Positions 1 through 8,159 of a stretch of DNA of 64,000 nt are shown here, one piece after another. This stretch comes from Weimeria sp002480925 (GTDB lineage: Bacteria > Bacillota > Clostridia > Lachnospirales > Lachnospiraceae), in assembly GCF_052064335.1 (NCBI RefSeq), contig NZ_JBQHVU010000001.1, positions 192,652 to 256,651 on the forward strand. Direction: 5' to 3'. The notes beneath the pieces are model-generated. The model was not told the origin of the DNA, made no database searches, and worked only from the letters and a program-made list of their open reading frames with translations. How positions within the stretch are numbered: position 1 is the first letter of the stretch; each line of letters opens with the position of its first letter. The position numbers and the translations under genes were made by a program.

Positions 1-1359
1 CTCATCTCCCTCCGTAATAAGAGGAACGCCCTGAGAGAGCATTATGCAGGCCAGTGCTGATCTGACGCAGGTCAGACGGTTTTTCATGACATTTCGGCTT
101 GTGGTCTTTCCTTCTATGCCATGATTGGAACTGCAGTTATAATTGCTCCCGTCGCGGTTGTCCTCACCGTTAGCCTCATTATGCTTCTCACCGTAGCTGT
201 ATGCGTCCAGAAGAGTGAATCCGGTCTTTTCTGCAGCATAATTTACAAATCCGAACCTCTCCCCCTGCCGTCTCATCTGATTGGCAAGCTCTGCTACCGT
301 CCCATCCATATGGTTCTGAAGCCTGCGAAGAGGATATATGAAGTCATCGTTGTAGTAGAAGAATCTCTTATGATCCTCTCTTTCAAGCTTCCTCTCATCT
401 ATCCTGTCATAGAAAAGCTTTACATTTGAAAGCCTTGGATGCCTGAGAAGATACTCGATCGGTAAACCCTCTCCTATCAGATGAAATCCGTCGACCCTGT
501 ATCGAGTATGCCAGTATATCAGTATATCCGCTATAAATCTGGGATCTGAAATGATATCCTCTGATGTAAATGAAAACTCCATCAGAAGCTCCATACCGGC
601 CATATGCAGGGCATTTGACAGCATATCCATCCCCTTCTGCGGATCTGATGGGAAATATGATGACTTCGGGGCAAAATATGCCCCATCGCCATAGCCCCAG
701 TAATTTATCCCCGACGGCTCGCTAACATGCTCCTTATACTTGTCTCCTGACTCGCTGACCCTGAAGGTATTGTAACGGATCTCCTCAAAATCATATAAAG
801 GCATGAAAAGAACTGAGGTAATACCTAGTTCCTTGAGATAAGGTATCCTTCTGATCACACCCTTGTATGTGCCCCTAAGCCCGGCCGGAAGAGATGCCTG
901 CTCAGTAAATCCTCTTATATGAAGCTTGTAGATCACCATATCACGCGGATCTATCACCGGAGACTCCACAGGACGATAGGGAATAGGATCTCCTAGGCCG
1001 CCAAAGATCCTGTAATCCTTTTTCTTCCTGTTCATATCGTTCCATTTCTCACGTCCGAACACTACATGAGCATAGGGGTCCATGTATTCTCCTATGCCAT
1101 CCTTTAGTCTGTAGAATACTCCATCCGGTAAAGGATCAGGAAAAAAGACAGAGAAAACCCGTCCTCTGGCAAAGCTCTCGTCAAGCATTACCTCTGTTTT
1201 CCCCTTACGCCTTTTATTATAAAAAATAATAGAAAGCCAGCCATTTGTACGTGCTATCACAGTAAATTCAAAGCCACCAGCACGCCTTTCTGCTCCGTAA
1301 TGTCTGAAGCTGCCCTTTTGTATTGATAATTTCATCTTGTTTCTTTCTTCTACAGCCAT
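1..1359 (-). CDS. GlgX/isoamylase-like GH13 protein, 3' end cut by window, catalytic residues replaced
   Basis: Partial gene; 453 residues are visible and the frame is still open at base 1, ending in a GDE motif typical of GH13. Family signatures of bacterial glycogen debranching enzymes are clear: VIYKLHIRGFT, KHNEANGEDNRDG and LSQGVPLITEGDE. The N-terminal region looks like a CBM48-type domain. The start at 1359 has an AGAGGG site about 11 bases upstream; a second in-frame ATG lies at 1335. Oddity: conserved region II reads RVDGFHLIGEG where GFRFD is expected, the AEPWD acid/base segment reads YDRID, and the AHDGFTL segment reads EKTGFTL. The nucleophile Asp, acid/base Glu and third Asp are therefore all changed. 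By family it should act on alpha-1,6 branches of glycogen. I infer a non-catalytic or strongly diverged member, perhaps glycogen-binding or regulatory. Confidence 0.85.
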   Translation of the reverse strand, partial: MAVEERNKMKLSIQKGSFRHYGAERRAGGFEFTVIARTNGWLSIIFYNKRRKGKTEVMLDESFARGRVFSVFFPDPLPDGVFYRLKDGIGEYMDPYAHVVFGREKWNDMNRKKKDYRIFGGLGDPIPYRPVESPVIDPRDMVIYKLHIRGFTEQASLPAGLRGTYKGVIRRIPYLKELGITSVLFMPLYDFEEIRYNTFRVSESGDKYKEHVSEPSGINYWGYGDGAYFAPKSSYFPSDPQKGMDMLSNALHMAGMELLMEFSFTSEDIISDPRFIADILIYWHTRYRVDGFHLIGEGLPIEYLLRHPRLSNVKLFYDRIDERKLEREDHKRFFYYNDDFIYPLRRLQNHMDGTVAELANQMRRQGERFGFVNYAAEKTGFTLLDAYSYGEKHNEANGEDNRDGSNYNCSSNHGIEGKTTSRNVMKNRLTCVRSALACIMLSQGVPLITEGDE

Positions 1360-1462
1360 AAGCCAAAACACCCTCTCTAAAGGACATTTCCTCTCGCAAC
1401 AATACCTGCTATTATATCATAGATCATTATAAAAAATCTATTTTTTTATAAAATAGAACATC
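1360..1462. other. AT-rich gap between helicase and GlgX-like genes
   Basis: Contains an AT-only inverted repeat (about 1428-1450, TATAAAAAA then TCTA then TTTTTTTATA) that could weakly end helicase transcription. On the minus strand a TATAAT (plus 1411-1416) sits upstream of the GlgX-like start but lacks a good -35 box, so a promoter here is only a possibility. Confidence 0.35.
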
Positions 1463-3271
1463 CTAGTCAAGCGCCTCCCTGATAAAGGGAGAAGGATAAT
1501 AGGAATGATTCCCGTATTTAGCGCTAAGAGAAATGATAAGCTGTCTTTTTGCTCTTGTCATAGCCACATAAAACATCCGTCTCTCCTCCTCAAGCTTTAC
1601 CGCTGTATCAGCCTTATCAGACGGTGTGATCCCCATTACCGCCCCTATTATAAAAACATGATCAAATTCAAGGCCCTTGGACCCATGGAAGGTATATAAG
1701 CCTATTCCACAGCTCCTTTTTGTCTTAGAAGCTTCCCTCTCCTCCATCTTCCTTTTCTCCTCCATAGCTCTTACAAAATCCCCTATTCTATGATGAGAAA
1801 AGGCGGCCTCCTTAAGCCTTCTGGCATGCTCCATATACATAGCCTGATCTAGCCCCTTACTTCGTGTATAGTCACAGATATAGGTGCTGTAGGACATACG
1901 CCTTAGTATATAATCGATCGCAGCATATGGGCTTAGGCCACTTATGAAATCAAGCTCCCTGCTGAACTTGTCTGCCTCATCGCAAAGGATAGTGTTTCTC
2001 ATAAGACAAAGCCAGCTTTTCCTGTCAACCATGTCTCCTGAAAGCCCTATCCTGCCAAGATTCCTGTCAGGATGACTAAGAGCCCTTATAAAATCCTCAC
2101 AGCTTACATATCTATCAGAGGACCTTAGTATAGAGATTATATCCCTGTAGACAAAGCTTTTGTAAAGAGACAGACTGCCCCCTCCCTTTATCATGCCTCT
2201 TTTTTCAAGTTCAATCATAAGAGAATCTGCTATTCTTCTGTTACGGTAGAGCACTGCTATTTCCCCTTCCGGCTCTCCCTTTGCCAGAAGTTCCTCTATC
2301 ATATCACAGACCTGCCCTGCCTCATCCCTCTCATCCTTTGCCGTTATGACATGCAGCAGGCCCTCCTGCTCTGAGTCTGCAAGCAGTCTCTTTTCAAACC
2401 GTCTTTTATTGTTTGAAATAAGCCTTGACGAGGCCTCAACTATAGCCCTGTCAGATCTGTAATTGCAGGCTAAGATGATGGTATGTGCATCCGGATAATC
2501 CTCTGTAAAGCTTAACAGAAAGGATGGATCAGAGCCCCTGAAGCCGTAAATGGCCTGATCATCGTCCCCTACTATAAAAAGATTCTGCCTTTTCCTCGAC
2601 AGATCTCCTATGATCTGATACTGGAGAGCGTTCATATCCTGTGCCTCATCCACCAGGATATACTTAAAGCGCCCTCTCCAGAAATCAAGTCTGTCGGGAT
2701 GCTCAGTAAAAAAGCTCTTAGTTCTGACAAGAAGATCATCAAGATCAAAAAGTCCGGCCTCCCTCATCACTCTCTGGTAGGAGCCTATAACCGCCATCAC
2801 AGTCTCTGCTGTCATATCAGGAGGAAGGCTGTCATTACTGAGATGACCGCAATTCTTATAATAGCTTACTGTACGAATGAGCTTAGGATAAAAGGTCTGG
2901 TCTTTTGGCCTTATTCCATGCTCCTTTACAGCAAAAGAAAGGAGGGCAGCTGCCTTCCTTCCGGAAACGATTGAATGATCAGATATAAGTCCTTCTCTTT
3001 TCAGGATATTAAAAAAAATCGAATGAAATGTGCCGAATGCAGGAAGAGAAGCCGGTGAATGACCGCTTACAAATCTTTTCTGCATTGACACAGCCGCATC
3101 CCTTGTAAAGGTAACGACTAATATATTCTCAGGAGCTACGCCTCTTTTTTCTATCAGATGGCCTATCCTTTCGGTCAGCACAAGAGTCTTCCCGCTCCCG
3201 GGCCCTGCTATACATAGGCAGGGTCCATTAAAATGTGATACAGCTTCCTGCTGTGGTCCGCTTAATTCCAT
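1463..3271 (-). CDS. UvrD/Rep/PcrA-family DNA helicase, short form
   Basis: Superfamily 1A ATP-dependent DNA helicase. Visible motifs: Q-motif region LSGPQQEAV, Walker A GPGSGKT (residues 23-29), VVTFTRDAA, Walker B ILVDEAQD, GDDDQAIYGFRG, YTFHGSKGLEFD and FYVAMTRAK. At 602 residues it is shorter than typical PcrA/UvrD (about 720-750), with reduced 1B/2B regions and no C-terminal Tudor-like extension, so it is probably a paralogue rather than the housekeeping PcrA. The start at 3271 is chosen for the GGGGGGAG ribosome site just upstream; a longer reading to 3301 has no such site and would overlap the upstream gene. It follows the gltX fusion gene by 19 bases and should be its operon partner. 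Role probably DNA repair or conflict resolution; the exact function is not decidable from sequence. Confidence 0.9.
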   Translation of the reverse strand: MELSGPQQEAVSHFNGPCLCIAGPGSGKTLVLTERIGHLIEKRGVAPENILVVTFTRDAAVSMQKRFVSGHSPASLPAFGTFHSIFFNILKREGLISDHSIVSGRKAAALLSFAVKEHGIRPKDQTFYPKLIRTVSYYKNCGHLSNDSLPPDMTAETVMAVIGSYQRVMREAGLFDLDDLLVRTKSFFTEHPDRLDFWRGRFKYILVDEAQDMNALQYQIIGDLSRKRQNLFIVGDDDQAIYGFRGSDPSFLLSFTEDYPDAHTIILACNYRSDRAIVEASSRLISNNKRRFEKRLLADSEQEGLLHVITAKDERDEAGQVCDMIEELLAKGEPEGEIAVLYRNRRIADSLMIELEKRGMIKGGGSLSLYKSFVYRDIISILRSSDRYVSCEDFIRALSHPDRNLGRIGLSGDMVDRKSWLCLMRNTILCDEADKFSRELDFISGLSPYAAIDYILRRMSYSTYICDYTRSKGLDQAMYMEHARRLKEAAFSHHRIGDFVRAMEEKRKMEEREASKTKRSCGIGLYTFHGSKGLEFDHVFIIGAVMGITPSDKADTAVKLEEERRMFYVAMTRAKRQLIISLSAKYGNHSYYPSPFIREALD

Positions 3272-3290
3272 ACTCTCCCCCCCTTTCTTC

Positions 3291-6122
3291 TTATCCCTCA
3301 AGCTTTGCTATTGCAGCCCTTATCCGCTTAAGCGACTCATCCTTACCGAGTATCTCCATGATCTGGGTCGCCCCTCCCGGAGTGGATGCCTTTCCTGAAA
3401 GAGCGGTACGGATAGGCCACATAACAAAGCCGACCTTTAAGCCCTTGTCTGCAGCGAATTGCTTGAGCGAGGCAAAGAGGCCGTCATTAGAGAAATCCTC
3501 CACTCCCTCAAGCAGAGGAAGGACATCCTTCAGAAGCTCGAGCGAATTTTCCTCGTTGCACTTGTTCTTCTTGTTTATATAAAGCGAATTGTCATAATCG
3601 CCTACCTTTTCGAAAAAATCCACAAGGTCCTTTATATCAGGGAAGATCTCTATCCTTGACTGGACGAGCTCTGCTATCTTTTTCTTGTCACAGTCTCTCT
3701 TTACTGTATCATCAATATAAGGAAGAGCCTGCTTATAGAACAGATCCGGGTCCATTTTCTTGATGTATTCACCATTCATCCATTTAAGCTTGGTGACGTC
3801 AAAGACAGCCGGGCTCTTGCTGATATGCTTATAGTCGAACTTCTCTATAAGCTCAGGAAGATTCATTATCTCCTGATTATCCTCAGGACTCCAGCCTAAG
3901 AGTGCGACAAAGTTTACAATAGCATCTGTAAGATATCCCTGATCTACAAGGTCCTCAAACGAAGAATGGCCGCTTCTCTTTGAAAGCTTCTGATGATCTT
4001 CATTTGTGATAAGAGGGCAGTGGATGTACTTTGGAACCTCCCATCCAAAGGCCTCGTAGAGCCTGTTGTACTTAGGCGATGATGACAGGTACTCATTTCC
4101 CCTGACCACATGTGTGATTCCCATCAGATGATCATCGACTACATTAGCGAAATTATAGGTCGGATATCCATCTGACTTTATAAGTATCATATCGTCAAGC
4201 TCACTGTTGTCTACTGTGATGTCACCGTAGATTTCATCATGGAAGGTCGTGGTACCCTCCCTTGGATTATTCTGTCTTATGACATAAGGAATCCCTGATG
4301 CAAGTTTCTCCTCTATCTCCTCCTCCGAAAGATGAAGACAGTGCTTGTCATAGATAGAGATGGTCTTCTTCTCTCCATTTTCGTCTGTAACCTCATGCTT
4401 AAGACCATCAAGCCTCTCCGGAGTACAGAAGCAGTAATATGCCTCTCCCTTTTCTATAAGCTCCTTTGCATATTTCATATATATGCCCTGCTTTACCCTC
4501 TCGCTCTGGACATAGGGACCTACTCCTCCATCCTTGTCAGGTCCCTCATCATATGTAAGCCCTGTATCCTTCAAGGTCTTATAGATGATATCGATGGCAC
4601 CATCCACATATCTTTCCTGGTCGGTATCCTCTATACGGAGGATGAAATCCCCTCCCTCATGCTTTGCTATAAGAAAAGCATAGAGAGCTGTACGGAGATT
4701 CCCTACATGCATTCTTCCTGTAGGCGACGGTGCAAATCTTGTTCTTACTTTCATTGGTCTTGCTTCTTTCTTTTTTTCTTTATTGTAGATATCAAGAGCA
4801 GATATCTTTTTTATAACTGGTTCCTTCTTTTTTTCAGGGACTAATCCTTTTTTCTCGTCACTACTGCTGTGACCACCGGCTCCTCCCCCCGCGACAGTCT
4901 CCGCTTCCTTCTTACTGCCGGTCTTCTTATTTTCCTCTACTTTTTTATTGATGTCAAGTCCGCAGAGACGATCAACTGACCTTAATATCTCAAGGATCTC
5001 CGGAACATAGAAATCCTTTTCCTCCATCATCTTATCTATCTGCTTTCTCTCGTCCCTTACCTGGTCTCTCTCTGATTCTATCTGCTCCTTAAGGTCTCTT
5101 TTCTTCTGGATAAGCTCCTCGCATACATCCCTCATTGCATCCTCATGAGCTAAGGCTGCTGCCTGCTTCTCCCATATATGGGGATCATATAGCCGTAGCG
5201 GAGCTAAAAGCTTCATCAGATAAGTAGACCAGTAGCTTAAGTCCCTGTCGTCCTTTTCGAACCTGTCTCTTTTGTCATTTAATTCCAGATAGCTGTTGTA
5301 TAAGAACTCCAGCTCTGTCGCACTATGGACATGATACTTTTCGGATGTAGCATTTATTGCTGCCGTTATATTAGCATACTCCATCCTCGCGACATTTAAC
5401 AGATTTATCGTTGAATTAAGGTCCCTTAAGAGTCCTTTTCTCCTCCTTATCGTAGAGGCCTGCCAGAGAAAGAGGATTATCGCTGCAAGAGCGAATCCGA
5501 GCAGGAAAACCCCTATTATACCCTGGGCTGCCTCGTTTCCCGATCTTTCCGATGCTGCAAATAGTATTATTATAGTAGCGAAGAAAAGAGCCATTAGCAT
5601 TATACAGATCTTTCTCGCATAGGAGCTCTTCGTCGTAGCCTCATCGAAATCCATCTTAAGCTCCCCTTTATCAGCCTCAAGAGCATGCATCTTTGTCTCG
5701 GTTTTCTTCTGATAGGCTTCATTTTCTCTCATCCGCTTTATGTCAAGGGATATACTGCCTTCATTCTCTTCTATAAGCCTGTAGGCATCATCTGAAATGC
5801 TTTTAGGCGCATCCAAAAAGGCCTGACGGCTTTTTCTTGCACGTTCAATCGAGGAGGCGGTCTTTTTTACAGCCTCCATTTCCTTGCCCTTAAGCTTCCT
5901 TATCCGCCTGATGTCCTCCAGATAGCTGTCTATAACCCTGACTCCGGCCTTTTTCCCCTCTATGTCCTTCGTAGTGCCTATTATCTGCTCGCAGGAGTCA
6001 AGTATATAATGCTCGATCTTTTTGGGATTATCAAGGCTCTCCAGTGAATCGATCTCACCTATCAGATCATCGAAGATCTGATCCTGGGTTTTTTTCTTTT
6101 TTTTCTTCTTAAAGCCAAACAC
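3291..6122 (-). CDS. gltX: Coiled-coil/two-TM protein fused to glutamyl-tRNA synthetase
   Basis: One open frame carrying two parts. The first 456 residues (from the GTG start at 6122) begin with a poly-lysine patch, have long charged helices predicted as coiled coil, two hydrophobic segments near residues 172-190 and 202-222, more coiled coil and a low-complexity KKE/GGAGG linker. From the Met at 4754 the remaining 487 residues are a full-length GltX: PSPTGRMHVGN (HIGH motif), IEDTDQER and KLSKR near residue 712, charging tRNA-Glu. The GTG start follows the upstream TAA by one base and has GGAG upstream; the ORF could be opened to 6194, but that would overlap the upstream gene by 71 bases. 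No stop and no convincing ribosome site separate the two parts. An internal start at 4754 giving free GltX remains possible. A membrane-tethered GluRS would be highly unusual. Confidence 0.88.
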   Translation of the reverse strand: MFGFKKKKKKKTQDQIFDDLIGEIDSLESLDNPKKIEHYILDSCEQIIGTTKDIEGKKAGVRVIDSYLEDIRRIRKLKGKEMEAVKKTASSIERARKSRQAFLDAPKSISDDAYRLIEENEGSISLDIKRMRENEAYQKKTETKMHALEADKGELKMDFDEATTKSSYARKICIMLMALFFATIIILFAASERSGNEAAQGIIGVFLLGFALAAIILFLWQASTIRRRKGLLRDLNSTINLLNVARMEYANITAAINATSEKYHVHSATELEFLYNSYLELNDKRDRFEKDDRDLSYWSTYLMKLLAPLRLYDPHIWEKQAAALAHEDAMRDVCEELIQKKRDLKEQIESERDQVRDERKQIDKMMEEKDFYVPEILEILRSVDRLCGLDINKKVEENKKTGSKKEAETVAGGGAGGHSSSDEKKGLVPEKKKEPVIKKISALDIYNKEKKKEARPMKVRTRFAPSPTGRMHVGNLRTALYAFLIAKHEGGDFILRIEDTDQERYVDGAIDIIYKTLKDTGLTYDEGPDKDGGVGPYVQSERVKQGIYMKYAKELIEKGEAYYCFCTPERLDGLKHEVTDENGEKKTISIYDKHCLHLSEEEIEEKLASGIPYVIRQNNPREGTTTFHDEIYGDITVDNSELDDMILIKSDGYPTYNFANVVDDHLMGITHVVRGNEYLSSSPKYNRLYEAFGWEVPKYIHCPLITNEDHQKLSKRSGHSSFEDLVDQGYLTDAIVNFVALLGWSPEDNQEIMNLPELIEKFDYKHISKSPAVFDVTKLKWMNGEYIKKMDPDLFYKQALPYIDDTVKRDCDKKKIAELVQSRIEIFPDIKDLVDFFEKVGDYDNSLYINKKNKCNEENSLELLKDVLPLLEGVEDFSNDGLFASLKQFAADKGLKVGFVMWPIRTALSGKASTPGGATQIMEILGKDESLKRIRAAIAKLEG

Positions 6123-6123
6123 C

Positions 6124-6906
6124 TTATGCTCCGTACTTCCTGATATAGTCTTCCCTAAGACCATAGAAAACATTTTCTTTTTTAAGGGCCTCATCCTGGG
6201 CCTTCTTCACCTGATCCGATTCAGAGGCTGCCTTGAATACCTTCCTTGCCATTTCTATCTGGTCAGGCCTTATATGAAAATCCTCGACTGCCTTGTCGAT
6301 CGCCTTCTCATCTCCTGTCTCCATAAGACAGAAAAGCATCTGGGAAAGACTTTTTGAGGATGTGTTTCGCTCATAGGCCATCCTGTAATATTCGCTTGCC
6401 TCCCTGAACAGAAAGGCCCTTGCGTAGGCATATCCTATGTTATGACATACATCACCGTAGAAGCCTCTTGAGATCCCGGGTATCTTTAAGATTTCCTGAT
6501 AATTGAGTATGGCTCTCCTGATTCTTCCCTTTTTTAGGAGCTGGTCTGCTATCCGCTTCTTTTTCTCCTCAGGAGACAGCTCCATGAAAAGCATTATATC
6601 ATGCACAGTATCCCTTATCTCAGCCGGAGTCAGATATCCGCAAGAGGACAGGATAGTCTCTATCTGTACATGAAACGGCATTCCCGATCTTTTCTGTGTC
6701 CGCAGTCTCTCAGACAGAGCCGTAAATGAAAGCTCCTGATCAATCCAGTCTAGAAGCTCATCAGAGATGAGCATAGGATCAAGAGTCTCGGTATTATGGT
6801 AAATATAATAACAGAGTTCCTCAAGAGAATATATATTAAGCGATGCATTCTCTATATAGAACGGTGTGGCAGCCATAGGCTGTCTGCATAAAATAAGCTC
6901 ACCCAT
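6124..6906 (-). CDS. TPR-like protein of the DUF5717/DUF5716 operon
   Basis: A 260-residue soluble protein with no recognised catalytic motif. The central part (about residues 120-200) reads like tetratricopeptide helices: RRAILNYQEILKI, CHNIGYAYARAFLF and EASEYYRMAYERN at TPR-like spacing. The ATG overlaps the stop of the upstream Hsp70-like gene (ATGA), and its own stop is one base before the GTG of the gltX fusion, so all three are translationally coupled. The context suggests an adaptor for the Hsp70-like partner, as TPR proteins often are for chaperones. That role is inference. Confidence 0.8.
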   Translation of the reverse strand: MGELILCRQPMAATPFYIENASLNIYSLEELCYYIYHNTETLDPMLISDELLDWIDQELSFTALSERLRTQKRSGMPFHVQIETILSSCGYLTPAEIRDTVHDIMLFMELSPEEKKKRIADQLLKKGRIRRAILNYQEILKIPGISRGFYGDVCHNIGYAYARAFLFREASEYYRMAYERNTSSKSLSQMLFCLMETGDEKAIDKAVEDFHIRPDQIEMARKVFKAASESDQVKKAQDEALKKENVFYGLREDYIRKYGA

Positions 6907-8156
6907 CAGTCAATCCCAATCGTGGTCGTAAAGGTCCGGCCACTTCCCTTTTCTATCTCTCCGAAGCCCAGATCAAAGATACTTACGCTTACCTTCCGAT
7001 CAGAAAGCGGTACAGCAGTGATACGAAGCCTGGTAAGGCCCGGTGCCCGTTCAGGCAGATCCTTTAGATTTAAGACATTCTCAACGGTCTTTCGGCTGTC
7101 AGGCTTTTGTATATAAAGGGAGATCGAGGGATCGCCGGCCAGAATGACCTCGCACTCTCCTCTCTCCTCATACCAGCTTTTCCCGGCATCGATAAGAGTA
7201 TAGAACTTTTTCTGGTTCAGATCAGATACCAGAAGCGAAAGCGAAAGCTTAAGCTCATTATCACCTATATACATAAAGGGCCACTCAGCCCTGCCTGCCC
7301 TAACAAGAGAAGCATAGCAGGCTCCGTCTGCATAAAGGTTCTGACCTATGAAGACCTTATGCCCCTGCATTGCCCTCTTAAGCGAAGCCTTCATCCACTC
7401 TCTTGAAAATCCGTTTCCTGTGAGATATATTGTCGAAACAAGAGACCCCTTGAAACATTCCTTTAGTATCTCATCAAAGGAGGTGTCCCTGTCAGTCTCA
7501 TCAAGCGTATAATATTTTTCATATAAGGATACCATGCCTGGCTTTGTAGTATAGTTTACATTAAGCCTTATAGCATAGACATACAATCCATTATTCTCAA
7601 AAAGCATAAGGTCATGTCGTCTCTGGTCCATAGGCTGGGAAAGACAGTAGTAGTAAAAGGCCTCATTCTTTCCTATTACACTTGTCCGCTCCGGAGCTAT
7701 ATGGCATTTCCCGGCGCATCTGGTGATCAGATCTACAGTCTCCCTGTTTACCTTTGGAACAGAAAAGCTCGCATAGGCCACCTCCCTGATTCCTGAAAGG
7801 TTCTGTGCCATTTGTATAAGAGCGCGGATAAATATGAGAAGAAGCTCCTCGGCTGAAAACAGCTGGGCATCCACTATCAGATTCTCATTGTTTACGGCCT
7901 TGTCAAAGAAGCCTGTGACAAGTGAATAATCCTTGTCATCCTTCTTCCCTAAAGCGTCATCACCGATAAGCCACTGTCCTATCCCGCTTCTCTTTGCAAT
8001 GGCCATAGGGAAAACATAGTTTTCCTCTCCATAAACCTTTGAAACTGTCACAGGAGACTTATCCCCCGGATTGATATAGCTTATAAGAGCCCGCTCATCT
8101 GAGATATCTATCCCTAAGACTGTCCCTGTGCCTTTATCTAAGCCTTCACTAGTCAT
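6906..8156 (-). CDS. DUF5716-type, degenerate Hsp70/actin-fold protein
   Basis: 416 residues. The order of segments matches an Hsp70 nucleotide-binding domain: N-terminal GTVLGIDISDERALISYI (phosphate-1 like), GQWLIGDDAL, SFSVPKVNRETV, a NEAFYYYCLSQ segment where Hsp70 has the NEPTAAALAYG helix, and IYLTGNGFSREWM where Hsp70 has VGGSTRIP. The phosphate-2 loop (normally DxGGGT) reads FENNGLYVY, so ATP hydrolysis is doubtful. No substrate-binding domain follows. I recall this family as DUF5716, found next to DUF5717 in Lachnospiraceae; that name should be confirmed by an HMM search. It starts 3 bases after the DUF5717 stop and overlaps the TPR-like gene by ATGA. Confidence 0.8.
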   Translation of the reverse strand: MTSEGLDKGTGTVLGIDISDERALISYINPGDKSPVTVSKVYGEENYVFPMAIAKRSGIGQWLIGDDALGKKDDKDYSLVTGFFDKAVNNENLIVDAQLFSAEELLLIFIRALIQMAQNLSGIREVAYASFSVPKVNRETVDLITRCAGKCHIAPERTSVIGKNEAFYYYCLSQPMDQRRHDLMLFENNGLYVYAIRLNVNYTTKPGMVSLYEKYYTLDETDRDTSFDEILKECFKGSLVSTIYLTGNGFSREWMKASLKRAMQGHKVFIGQNLYADGACYASLVRAGRAEWPFMYIGDNELKLSLSLLVSDLNQKKFYTLIDAGKSWYEERGECEVILAGDPSISLYIQKPDSRKTVENVLNLKDLPERAPGLTRLRITAVPLSDRKVSVSIFDLGFGEIEKGSGRTFTTTIGID

Positions 8157-8159
8157 TTA

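Noticed and set aside
121..429. Plus-strand frame opposite the GlgX-like gene
   Set aside because: Antisense to a clear GH13-family coding region read in the minus frame; no ribosome site.
4332..4844. 170-codon plus-strand frame inside gltX
   Set aside because: Lies opposite the conserved catalytic part of glutamyl-tRNA synthetase; sequence is a reading shadow.
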